23,269 nt of DNA from JADJQU01 sp035490315 (GTDB lineage Bacteria; Planctomycetota; UBA1135; GCA-002686595), in NCBI GenBank assembly GCA_035490315.1, contig DATHET010000114.1, positions 1-23,269 on the forward strand, in the 5' to 3' direction. The position numbers and the translations under genes are program-made. Below the pieces are notes generated by a model. It was not told the DNA's origin. It worked only from the letters and a program-made list of their open reading frames with translations, and searched no databases. Positions 16,308 through 23,269 of this stretch are shown here, one piece after another. How positions within the stretch are numbered: the first letter of the stretch is position 1; each line of letters starts with the position of its first letter.

Positions 16308-17915
16308 TCAGCCGTCGATCGGCAGGATCTCGATCCGCGTCGGCAGCTCGCCCTTGTTGTTCCCGCCGACCGCGATGAGGGTGTTGCCGACACCCGGCAG
16401 CAGGCGATGCGAGATGCGCGATTCGTTCAGGCGTCCCGCGACGATCCACGCATCGCCGCGATCGCTCAGGCGGAACAAGTATCCCGACGCGCCGCTGTAG
16501 AAGAGGGCCTTTCCAGCGACGCAAGCGGACGGTGCGAAGCCTTCGACCTTGTCGGCGCCCGGGAGCTCTGGCCCGACGGTCCATGCATTCGTCTGCGGGT
16601 CGTATACGTCGACGCGGCGCTGGACTTCATCGTCGGAGTCGAGTCCGCCGAGCGCGTAGAGCTTGCCATTGGCCGTCGCCAGCGCGATCGCGCGCCTCTC
16701 GAACGGTTGCGCGATCGTGCGCCAGCCCTTCTCGGGCTGATCGAGGTCGAAGGCGAGCGCGGTGTCGCAATACTCCGATTCTTCACCGGCGCCCTTCAAG
16801 ATCCAGCCGCCGACGACGAACAGCGTTCGTCCCGCAACGATCGAATCGTGCGTTGAGCGAGGCCCGGGCATCGGCGCAAGATCGGTCCAGGTGCGCGACT
16901 GGGGATCGAAGCGCGCGAATTCCGCGATCGACCGCGTGTCCTGCTTTGCATCCGTTGCATTCAGAGCCGACATCCCGCCCGTGCGGTAGAGGAAGCGACC
17001 GTCGGACACGAGCGCGACGCCTTGGAGATCGCGGGTCATCGGCAGCTCCTCCCAAGTCGAGCCGTCCTTCAGATTCAGACGACGGAAGTGCTTCGAGGTC
17101 GTCTCCGCGTTGTAGTTGTGCATGCGTCCCAAGTGACCGCCGTAGACGTAGAGCCAGTCGCCCTGCACCGCGCCGCCGAAGCTCGTGACCGCGGGCTCGA
17201 GCGACATCGCGGACTCCTTCGCAACCGGGGCGACTCCGCCCGCGCGAAACGTCAGCGTCGCGTAGTAGCGCGTCTCGGAAAACGTCGTGTCGCCCAGCAC
17301 GCCCGGTGTCGCGTCGTTCCAATTCGCCCAGATGCCGGTCGTTCCTTCGGCGAGCCCGGGAACCTCGACGAGACCCTGCTCGTTCGCATGCATCTCGACC
17401 GGTTCACCCTCCTCCGGGTAGGCCATGATTCGCGCGTTCGCGACGGGCTTCGAATCGAACGTCACTTCGACGACGCGTTTGCCATCCCTGTCGACGAGGC
17501 GAGCACGCAGACCACCGAGAGCTTTCTCCGACGATGCATCGAGTCCGGTCTGCGCACGCGCCGTGTAGACGAGGTGATGGCTGCTGCCGCCCTTCGTTCG
17601 TATGCCCATGTCGCGGCTCGCGTCGACCATGGGCGGCAAGCGGCCCGACCACGTGGCTTCGAGCGCATCGGTTCCGGCCTTCAGCGGCAAGGCGTGCTTG
17701 CCGACGAAGGCTTCTGCGCCGTCGACGAACTTCAACATCGATTCGCCGCCGGGCTCGGGCTCTTCGTTCAAGAACACGAGAACTCTCGCGCTGGAGGTGC
17801 CGTGCGCCGATCGGGTCTCGACCGTGATCCAAAGGAAGTGCGCGGAGGCCACGCCGCTCACGACGAAGAACAGAACCGTGCCGAGTGCGGCTCGGAGTGC
17901 CTGACGCATGCTCAT
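16308..17915 (-). CDS. Exported DUF4198-like/kelch-repeat fusion protein
   Basis: 535 residues, with AAGGAT about ten bases before the ATG. The signal peptide (LGTVLFFVVSGVASA) would be cut before HFLWITVE, leaving histidine as the first mature residue. Residues about 26-230 resemble DUF4198, an immunoglobulin-like exported domain often starting with His near the mature N-terminus; other histidines are at 74, 113 and 114. Residues about 235-530 contain six kelch repeats with double glycines (YVYGGHLG, LYRTGGM, FVVGGW, YALGGLD, FYSGASG, AVGGNN), enough for a six-bladed propeller. The fifth has lost its double glycine. DUF4198 proteins have been linked to metal, notably nickel, handling, but neither metal nor ligand is shown here. 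The gene is convergent with the FG-GAP gene at 14498. A copy of its last 29 bases sits at 11852. Confidence 0.86.
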   Translation of the reverse strand: MSMRQALRAALGTVLFFVVSGVASAHFLWITVETRSAHGTSSARVLVFLNEEPEPGGESMLKFVDGAEAFVGKHALPLKAGTDALEATWSGRLPPMVDASRDMGIRTKGGSSHHLVYTARAQTGLDASSEKALGGLRARLVDRDGKRVVEVTFDSKPVANARIMAYPEEGEPVEMHANEQGLVEVPGLAEGTTGIWANWNDATPGVLGDTTFSETRYYATLTFRAGGVAPVAKESAMSLEPAVTSFGGAVQGDWLYVYGGHLGRMHNYNAETTSKHFRRLNLKDGSTWEELPMTRDLQGVALVSDGRFLYRTGGMSALNATDAKQDTRSIAEFARFDPQSRTWTDLAPMPGPRSTHDSIVAGRTLFVVGGWILKGAGEESEYCDTALAFDLDQPEKGWRTIAQPFERRAIALATANGKLYALGGLDSDDEVQRRVDVYDPQTNAWTVGPELPGADKVEGFAPSACVAGKALFYSGASGYLFRLSDRGDAWIVAGRLNESRISHRLLPGVGNTLIAVGGNNKGELPTRIEILPIDG

Positions 17916-18179
17916 GAATGCTGATCCTTGATTCCTGCTGGGCCTGACCGTCGAGAGTAGGCATGGGCCTGCCCGGTGACTCTGCCTTGCGACAGGATAG
18001 CGGTGTTCGCGGGTTCTGTGGAGCCGACTTTGAACCGCAGGAGTTTTTCGGCGTTCCGAGGTTTGCGTTCACTCCGTCGCTCAGCTCGCTAGCGTAGCGG
18101 TCATCTCGCGGGTCATGGAAACCATGGCCGCGCTCGTCGATCGCGGTCTCGCGCTCCCTGCGCCGAATGCACGATCGAC

Positions 18180-19016
18180 TCAGGGCGCTTGCGGCGGGGT
18201 AGCGTCGCGCAATGCCTCGATCTCGCGCAGCACGCTCGCGACCCAGTGTTCCCAGACGCGCTCGCCCTTCTCGCGCGTCGCGAGCCTGGCGTCGCCGAAG
18301 ACACCGGTCGGCGAATAGGTTGCGCTCGTGTTGCCCGGATCGCGCGTGAGACCCGTGCCGCGCTTCTCCTGTCCGTCGCAGACCGCGTTGGGCATGTCGA
18401 CCGTTTCCGGCGCACAGACGAGCATCAGAGAAGTCTCGATCTCGTCGGCGTGCGAGCCGACGGTCTGCTGCGCGACCTCCTTCACGATCGGCGCGAGCAC
18501 CTCGGAGACGTTGGTCCAACGCATCAGGATGCCGAGCTTGGCGAGCTCTTCCTCGGCCGCTTTCAGCGGGATGCGGGTCGAGACGCCCGTGTTGAGCACG
18601 TAGAAGCGCCGGGGACCGTAGCGGGCGAGGCTGGTGCAGACGTCGATGACGATGTCGCGCGCGGTCTCGAGTCTCAAATAGGTGGTGCCCGGGTACTCGA
18701 CGAGCGTCGGGTAATAGGAGTAGTTGATCGTCGGCGCGACGACGACGTCGGCGGCAGCGAGCACGCGCTCCTGCAAATAATTCGCGAGGAGCAAGTCGTT
18801 CTCGAGCAGGAGATGCGGCCCGTGTTCCTTCGACGCGGCACCGAGCGGGATCACGACGACCGTCTCGGGGCGAAGCGCTTTCTCCGCTTCGATCCAGGTC
18901 AGCTGCTGGAGCAGGACACCCCGGTGTGCGGAGGCCGCGGGTGAAGGCCTGCTGGTCGTCGTGCACGACGAAGCTCCGAGCAGGAGGAGTGCGCAGAGGA
19001 TGCTCGAGTAGTTCAT
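18180..19016 (-). CDS. Exported creatininase-family lipoprotein, variant active site
   Basis: 278 residues from ATG at 19016; the longer frame from a TTG at 19109 would bury the signal sequence. Residues 1-18 form a lipoprotein-type signal (SILCALLLLGASSC) with candidate lipid-bearing Cys18. The creatininase fold is indicated by PLGAASKEHGPHLLLENDLL (58-77), FYVLNTGVSTR (138-148) and GSHADEIETSLML (187-199). Family members hydrolyse cyclic amides or related C-N bonds using a two-metal site. The classic GSTEQHGPH is here AASKEHGPH, so Glu lies directly beside His. The classic NGHGGN is NTGVST, which removes two usual ligands. His65, Asp74, His189 and Glu192 remain. It is therefore a divergent branch, and the substrate cannot be named. 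The unrecognised membrane protein gene lies 150 bases upstream on the same strand. Confidence 0.85.
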   Translation of the reverse strand: MNYSSILCALLLLGASSCTTTSRPSPAASAHRGVLLQQLTWIEAEKALRPETVVVIPLGAASKEHGPHLLLENDLLLANYLQERVLAAADVVVAPTINYSYYPTLVEYPGTTYLRLETARDIVIDVCTSLARYGPRRFYVLNTGVSTRIPLKAAEEELAKLGILMRWTNVSEVLAPIVKEVAQQTVGSHADEIETSLMLVCAPETVDMPNAVCDGQEKRGTGLTRDPGNTSATYSPTGVFGDARLATREKGERVWEHWVASVLREIEALRDATPPQAP

Positions 19017-19166
19017 GAAGCTGAGCGCCGCGAACTCAGCTCCCGTCCGGATCAGTCGGCAGCTGCACGTGGCATGCACATCGTAGGAATGTGCGCCGCG
19101 CGGCAGCAAGCCATGTGAAATGCCGCGGCCCGCAACCGAGAGCGCGGCCGTTTCAGCCCTATCGCC

Positions 19167-20141
19167 CTACCGCTTCGCGCTCGACTTGTTGAGCTGATCG
19201 ACCGCCGCCTGCACCTTGGCGTCGCAGGCCACCGCGCGCTCGACCAGTTGATCGTAAGCGGCTTCGATTTCCGGTTCCTGGATCGAGATGCTGCCGTCCT
19301 CGAGAACTTGGATCCCCGCGCGATTCTTCTCGATGAAATCGATCAGCGCGCCATAGGACTTCGCGGTCTCCAGATGGGCCTCGTACGCGCGGCCACTGAG
19401 CTGCCAGGATCCCTTGAACCCGAGCATGAACTGCTCGGCGCCTTGCTTGTCGATACCGGTGTATTGGAGCTCGGCCTCCACCACCCCGGGCAGCTTGGCG
19501 TGGCTTGCGGAAGCCCCCTTGGCGGCAATCTCGTATTGTTGGGCCGCTTTCCGCTGCCAGGCAAAGTCGTCGGAGGCGAGCATCCGCTCCACGTCCATGA
19601 AGCGCTCCGAGGAAACGGTCTCCAACGCCTCGATCAGTCGCAGCTCGGGCTTGCGCATCACGGTGGTGACGGACTGGATCACTCGCGCGAACGACTGGGT
19701 CTTCGTGTTGTCGGACGCTTGCAGCCGCGCGACGGCCTCGTCCGTCCGCTTCATATGGCGTTGCGCAGCCTCGGGGCCGACGTCGGTGTCAGAAGTATCC
19801 GCGGCAAGGCCATCGCGGATCACTTTCAGCTCCTTGCCGATCTCCTGCGAGGCCCGCGCATTGTCGAGCCCGCGGACGACTCCGAACCCGAAAGCGCACA
19901 CCATGAACGCCCCCAGCACGGAAGCGGAGATCCGGGCGAAGCGGCCACCGTCCTTGTACGCGAACCAGCAACCCGCGGCGAGCAGGCAAACCGGGACGGA
20001 CAAGGCGCCCAGTTTTCGCGCGAGGGGCTCCATCTCGGCGATCGTGCGTGAAATGGAGAAGCAGCTCAGAAGGAAGAGCCCGAGTAGAACGGTAGCTCGA
20101 ATGCGCGGACGCGGACGCGGCGTGGAACGGGATGAATCCAT
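19167..20141 (-). CDS. Unrecognised membrane-anchored helical protein
   Basis: 324 residues from ATG at 20141; an in-frame TTG at 20156 would add five residues. A basic start (RSTPRPRPRIR) precedes three membrane segments at about 16-33, 45-62 and 70-92. The rest, about 95-324, is hydrophilic and predicted by eye to be almost wholly helical, with charged heptad-like stretches such as RHMKRTDEAVARLQ and the end EAAYDQLVERAVACDAKVQA. With three membrane spans and a basic N-terminus inside, the helical domain would lie outside the cytoplasm. I recognise no family. The layout is loosely like sensor or stress proteins with a membrane bundle and a helical domain, but there is no kinase, HAMP or methyl-accepting motif. 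It may share a transcript with the creatininase-family gene downstream. Confidence 0.8.
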   Translation of the reverse strand: MDSSRSTPRPRPRIRATVLLGLFLLSCFSISRTIAEMEPLARKLGALSVPVCLLAAGCWFAYKDGGRFARISASVLGAFMVCAFGFGVVRGLDNARASQEIGKELKVIRDGLAADTSDTDVGPEAAQRHMKRTDEAVARLQASDNTKTQSFARVIQSVTTVMRKPELRLIEALETVSSERFMDVERMLASDDFAWQRKAAQQYEIAAKGASASHAKLPGVVEAELQYTGIDKQGAEQFMLGFKGSWQLSGRAYEAHLETAKSYGALIDFIEKNRAGIQVLEDGSISIQEPEIEAAYDQLVERAVACDAKVQAAVDQLNKSSAKR

Positions 20142-20296
20142 GGTGCTTGGGGGCAAGGGTTCCGCGGGTCATCGGAGAGCCCCGGCACCGGAACTGAAAG
20201 AAATCAGGATTCCGTGGGCGGTCGCATCGCGTGCCGCGCGCCGAGGCGCTGGCTGCCTTCGCCGGATGCCGCCGTGGATCGCGAGACCGCTGAAAT

Positions 20297-20328
20297 GCCA
20301 GCGGCCGGGGATTGCCCCGGCCGCTGGC
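20297..20328 (-). terminator. Strong hairpin after the compact RCC1-like gene
   Basis: A perfect 14-bp stem (GCCAGCGGCCGGGG and its complement) encloses a four-base loop, ATTG, 54 bases past the minus-strand stop at 20382. Only a weak T-rich stretch (catttcag) follows on that strand. The hairpin lies between two minus-strand genes, where it would stop read-through into the three-TM protein gene. Confidence 0.7.
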
Positions 20329-20381
20329 CATGCGCTCGAGAGAGCGCGATCAACTCCACGCCCAGGCCCTGCCTGGCGCGA

Positions 20382-21842
20382 TCACGAGCAGATTGTGAAC
20401 TCCAATCCGTTCGACAACGTCGCGTTGCTCGGGGGCAGGAATCCATTGTCGCGACCCCAGTACTGCGAGTCGACGATCGTGCCCGGGACGAGCAGGAACG
20501 GCGCCGGATTGCCGCCGAGTCCGCCGACCGCAAAGGCATTCATGTCGATCGAGTAGACGCCCGAGCAATCGTTCGGCGGAGGATTGCCGTGGGAGTTCAG
20601 TGCGATCGAGCGTTTGATCGGCGAATTGATGCAGCGCAGCCCGCCGCTGAACGGCGCGGCGGCGCGACCGTTGTTGGAGTAGATCAACAGACCCGGCTTG
20701 TTGTTGATGACGTTGGTGGCCGAGATCGTGAAGCCACTGCCCGCGGACGCGCTCGACGTGCCGCTCGAGCCGATCGACGGCAGGCAGCCGAGCGAATTCG
20801 GCTTCGCGGTGCAATACGTGACGCTGCCGGTGCAAGCGCTCTCGCGGCGCGCCAGAGCGTGCAGCCCACCCGCGGCGATCTCGACATAGGAAAAACCGGC
20901 GGGGAGCGCGGGGACGTTGCACTGACCACTGTCATTGCGTCCCCAGGCCACGACCGTCCCGTCGCTGAGCCGCGCGGCGGAGTAGTCCATGCCCGCGGAG
21001 ATCTCGACGTAGGTGAGGCCGACCGGCGGCGCGGGCACAGTGCACTGGCCGAAATCGTTCCTGCCCACCGCCACGACCGAACCGTCGCTGCGCAGCGCGA
21101 CGCTGTGATCCGCGCCCGCCGCCACGCCGGTGTACGTGAGGCCGACGGGGAGCGCCGGCAGACTGCACTTCCCGAAGTTCGTGTCGCCCCAGGCCGCGAT
21201 CGCCCCGTCGCTGCGAAGCGCGAGATTGTGGAGCCCACCCGCCGCGACATCGAGATACGTGACGCCGCCGGGGAGCACGGGCACGTTGAGTTGGCCGTAA
21301 CCATTCCATCCGAAGGCCACGACCGTCCCGTTGCTGCGCAACGCTGCGCTGTGGTACCAACTCGCCGAGACTTCCGTGTAGGTGAGCCCACCCGGGAGCG
21401 CGGGTAGATTGCACTGCCCCTCGATGTTGCGCCCCCAGCCCAGGGCCGATCCGTCGCTGCGCAGCGCGAGGGTGTGGTAATAGCCCGCGGAGATTTCGGT
21501 ATAGGAAAGGCCGACGGGGAGCACGGGCACGTTGCACTGGCCTTCGCCGTTGCCCCCGAACGCCACGGCCGATCCGTCGCTGCGCACCGCGGCACTGTGG
21601 ACGTAGCCCCCAGTCACGTGCACGTAGGAGAGACCGGGAGGCAGCGCGGGCGGAGTGCCCTGGCCGTTGCCGTTGGCTCCCCAGCCCACGACCCCAGACT
21701 GCGCGCTCGCTCCGGTGCCGAGACTGGCAAGGACGAGCGTGGTCGTGAGCAGGGACAGGAATGAGCGCTGGAGCTTGCGGATCGCGACAGGTTTCCCTCT
21801 GCGCAGCGGAATCGAGCGGGATGCGGATCGTTGCGGGGACAT
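20382..21842 (-). CDS. Secreted compact RCC1-like protein (seven 41-residue repeats) with 144-residue C-terminal module
   Basis: 486 residues from ATG at 21842; the open frame continues upstream but without protein character. A long basic N-region and hydrophobic core (SLLTTTLVLASLGTGASAQ, ending near 48) form the signal peptide. Residues 60-305 are six gapless repeats of exactly 41 residues, each G-Q-C-N-x-P-x-L-P-x-G-L-x-Y, then AG-x-x-H-x-x-A-L-R-S-D-G and a WG or FG strand. A seventh (306-335) stops before the last strand. The mature N-terminus GVVGWGANGN (50-59) supplies exactly that strand, as in a ring closed by its two ends. Residues 343-486 are the four-cysteine module shared with the genes at 3150 and 6199. 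It is the simplest member of the family here. Ligand and localisation beyond export are unknown. Confidence 0.93.
   Translation of the reverse strand: MSPQRSASRSIPLRRGKPVAIRKLQRSFLSLLTTTLVLASLGTGASAQSGVVGWGANGNGQGTPPALPPGLSYVHVTGGYVHSAAVRSDGSAVAFGGNGEGQCNVPVLPVGLSYTEISAGYYHTLALRSDGSALGWGRNIEGQCNLPALPGGLTYTEVSASWYHSAALRSNGTVVAFGWNGYGQLNVPVLPGGVTYLDVAAGGLHNLALRSDGAIAAWGDTNFGKCSLPALPVGLTYTGVAAGADHSVALRSDGSVVAVGRNDFGQCTVPAPPVGLTYVEISAGMDYSAARLSDGTVVAWGRNDSGQCNVPALPAGFSYVEIAAGGLHALARRESACTGSVTYCTAKPNSLGCLPSIGSSGTSSASAGSGFTISATNVINNKPGLLIYSNNGRAAAPFSGGLRCINSPIKRSIALNSHGNPPPNDCSGVYSIDMNAFAVGGLGGNPAPFLLVPGTIVDSQYWGRDNGFLPPSNATLSNGLEFTICS
20838..21665 (-). repeat. 123-bp in-gene tandem repeats
   Basis: Six complete coding repeats of 123 bp and one partial copy, with no length variation, encode the 41-residue propeller units. 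Copies differ mainly at single positions, so they are old enough to have diverged but similar enough for slippage or recombination to change copy number. Confidence 0.85.
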
Positions 21843-22167
21843 GGTGGATTCCGAGTGAGCGGAAGGAAGGGCGTGGTAGCCGACCAGTGGCCGGCATCCC
21901 TTACCAGATCGGGAGGCCTGCCAATGCGTTACTCGAAAACTCGCAACCGGTGAGGCGTGACCGCTGAGCCGCGCAGCACTCACGGTCGCCGCCGCGAGAT
22001 CGGCTGCAGTTTCTGGCGGATTCCCGTGCGGCCGGGCCTTGCCGTTCCAAGCTCGAATAGGATCGCGAACCGGGCCCCGGCGCGGTCCTTTCGGGTTGCG
22101 GGGCTCTGTCTCCCATCCGGGCCACGGACGTCCAATGTACTGCTCTCGAGCGAAGAGGACTCGCGCC
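21843..22167. other. Divergent intergenic region
   Basis: 325 bases between the minus-strand RCC1-like gene and the plus-strand beta-helix gene, which must hold both promoters. I see no clear promoter boxes, operator or gene in it. Confidence 0.45.
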
Positions 22168-23269
22168 ATGAACCTGTCGAAACTCCTGACCTTCGCCGCC
22201 CGGGCCGCCTTCCTGCTGTGCTCGAGCTCGATGGCTCTGGCCGACGTCATCTACGTCTCGGCCAACGGCAATGGACAGTACACCGCGATCCAACCGGCGA
22301 TCGATGCGGCGCAGGACAGCGACGTGCTCCTGGTTCGCAGCGGAACGTATTCGGCATTCACGCTGAGCAATCGCGCGCTGTGGATCGTCGCGGACGTCGG
22401 AGCAGTCGTCAAAGTCAACGGAACGGTGATCGTGCAGAACGTCGCGGCGAGCAAGTCCTGCCTCCTGTCCGGGATGCAAGTCACGGCGGTCAGCGCCGGC
22501 CTCGTCGGCCAGCCCGCCATCAGGATCCAGAACAATGCCGGCAACGTGCGTCTGCAAGGCTGCACGCTGAAAGGGGGCGACGGCAGCTTTTCGGTCCAAG
22601 GCTTTCCCGGAGGCGTCGGCGCGGATGTCCTGAACAGTGTCAAGGTCGCCTTTACCAGCAGCTCTTCGACAGGCGGCAACGGCGGCGGAATCTCGCTCTG
22701 CTGCAGCCCGGGCGGTAGGGGTGGCGACGGCCTCACCGCGCAAGGCTCGATCGTTGCGCTCTACGACTGCACGTTGAAAGGCGGCGTCGGCGGATTGGCG
22801 GATTACATCTTTCCCACCGACCGCGCGGGGGACGGCGGCGACGGTTGTCACGTGTACGACTTCGGCATCCTCGCTTCGGGCAGTCAGTTCCAAGGCGGGA
22901 TGGGGGGAGGTGGTTCCACGATCCCCGGGAACGGTGGCGCCGGACTGCGTGTGGAAAGTGGGCAAGCACAATTGATTGGCGACACTTTCGCGGGCGGGCT
23001 GGGCGGCTGGGGATATTACGGAAACCACGGAGGGACCGGGCCGCCTCAGACCGGCCCTGGCGTGCTCAATCTGTTCACGGGCGCCGCGCGCAAGTTGACG
23101 ACGCGCACGATCGTGGCCGAGAACGGCGCGCTTCAGCTCGATCTCGCCGGAGAGCCGGGTGACAAGTTCTGGCTGTTCCAATCGGCGTCTCCGGGCTTCG
23201 TCTACTCGCCCGCGCGAGCTGGAGTCCTGCTGGTCGCGCTGCCTGCCTTGTCCTCCCTTCTTCCGCACG
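22168..23269 (+). CDS. Secreted right-handed beta-helix (pectin-lyase-like) protein, 3' end outside window
   Basis: 367 codons without a stop before the window edge. AGAGGA lies about nine bases before the ATG. A signal peptide ends near SSMALA (residue 26). The mature start, DVIYVSANGNGQYTAIQPAI, followed by DAAQDSDVLLVRSGTY, is the classic opening of parallel beta-helix proteins of the pectin-lyase-like superfamily, where a first coil introduces parallel-repeat strands. Later coils repeat CTLKGG (two copies), then QFQGGMGG and TFAGGLGG, and are very rich in glycine (GGNGGG, GDGGDG). These wide Gly-rich turns are more typical of surface or adhesin-type helices than of enzymes, and no catalytic Asp/Lys/Arg set of pectate lyases can be placed. 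The last visible residues become more hydrophobic (AGVLLVALPALSSLL). The missing end may carry one of the C-terminal modules. Confidence 0.85.
   Translation, partial: MNLSKLLTFAARAAFLLCSSSMALADVIYVSANGNGQYTAIQPAIDAAQDSDVLLVRSGTYSAFTLSNRALWIVADVGAVVKVNGTVIVQNVAASKSCLLSGMQVTAVSAGLVGQPAIRIQNNAGNVRLQGCTLKGGDGSFSVQGFPGGVGADVLNSVKVAFTSSSSTGGNGGGISLCCSPGGRGGDGLTAQGSIVALYDCTLKGGVGGLADYIFPTDRAGDGGDGCHVYDFGILASGSQFQGGMGGGGSTIPGNGGAGLRVESGQAQLIGDTFAGGLGGWGYYGNHGGTGPPQTGPGVLNLFTGAARKLTTRTIVAENGALQLDLAGEPGDKFWLFQSASPGFVYSPARAGVLLVALPALSSLLPH

Noticed and set aside
17404..18966. 520-codon minus-strand frame joining the creatininase and kelch regions
   Set aside because: It is out of frame with both recognised genes and Arg-rich throughout.
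20214..21407. 397-codon plus-strand frame opposite the compact RCC1-like gene
   Set aside because: It is the antisense shadow of the 123-bp repeats and runs across the terminator hairpin at 20297-20328.
20838..21665. Regular repeats that could be mistaken for a CRISPR array
   Set aside because: The period is 123 bp, the repeats are in frame and coding, and no conserved short repeat with unique spacers is present.

Overview
The window is high-GC bacterial DNA. Secreted repeat proteins dominate it. Most have Sec signal peptides, are built from beta-propeller repeats (FG-GAP/VCBS, RCC1, kelch) or a beta-helix, and several end in one of two C-terminal modules that I associate from memory with uncultured or recently cultured Planctomycetota. 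That assignment rests on protein architecture; there is no rRNA gene or other marker here.

Layout. (1) 1-2478, minus strand: a tightly overlapping three-gene unit of a multi-pass DUF350-like membrane protein, a glutathionylspermidine-synthase-like ATP-grasp ligase (GTGA overlap) and an unrecognised protein cut by the window edge (ATGA overlap). (2) 3150-8433, plus strand: a 14-motif FG-GAP protein and a 14-repeat RCC1-like protein, both ending in the same 144-residue four-cysteine module. (3) 8786-10084: a small Sel1-repeat protein, a decayed copy of the FG-GAP gene at 14498, and a 97-nt near-perfect hairpin made of two inverted REP-like palindromes. (4) 10085-16150: a seven-repeat secreted protein with a second type of C-terminal module, an internally duplicated FG-GAP protein (minus strand), and a third FG-GAP protein (plus strand). 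(5) 16308-20141, minus strand: a DUF4198-like/kelch fusion, an exported creatininase-family lipoprotein with altered metal-site motifs, and an unrecognised three-TM protein. (6) 20382-23269: a compact seven-blade RCC1-like protein (minus strand) with the same 144-residue module, divergent from a secreted beta-helix protein that runs off the window.

How it fits together. Apart from the first operon, the genes look like separately transcribed members of an expanding family of exported propeller proteins, and not like a metabolic pathway. Repeat counts fall on 7 or 14, the number expected for one or two closed propellers. In three proteins the last repeat lacks a strand that the mature N-terminus could supply. 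Three small gene remnants (9513-9650, 11852-11880, 16171-16220) match intact genes in this window at roughly 76-90% nucleotide identity, so duplication, module swapping and decay appear active here. No tRNA, rRNA, CRISPR array or intact transposase was seen. Percentages and alignments were counted by eye.
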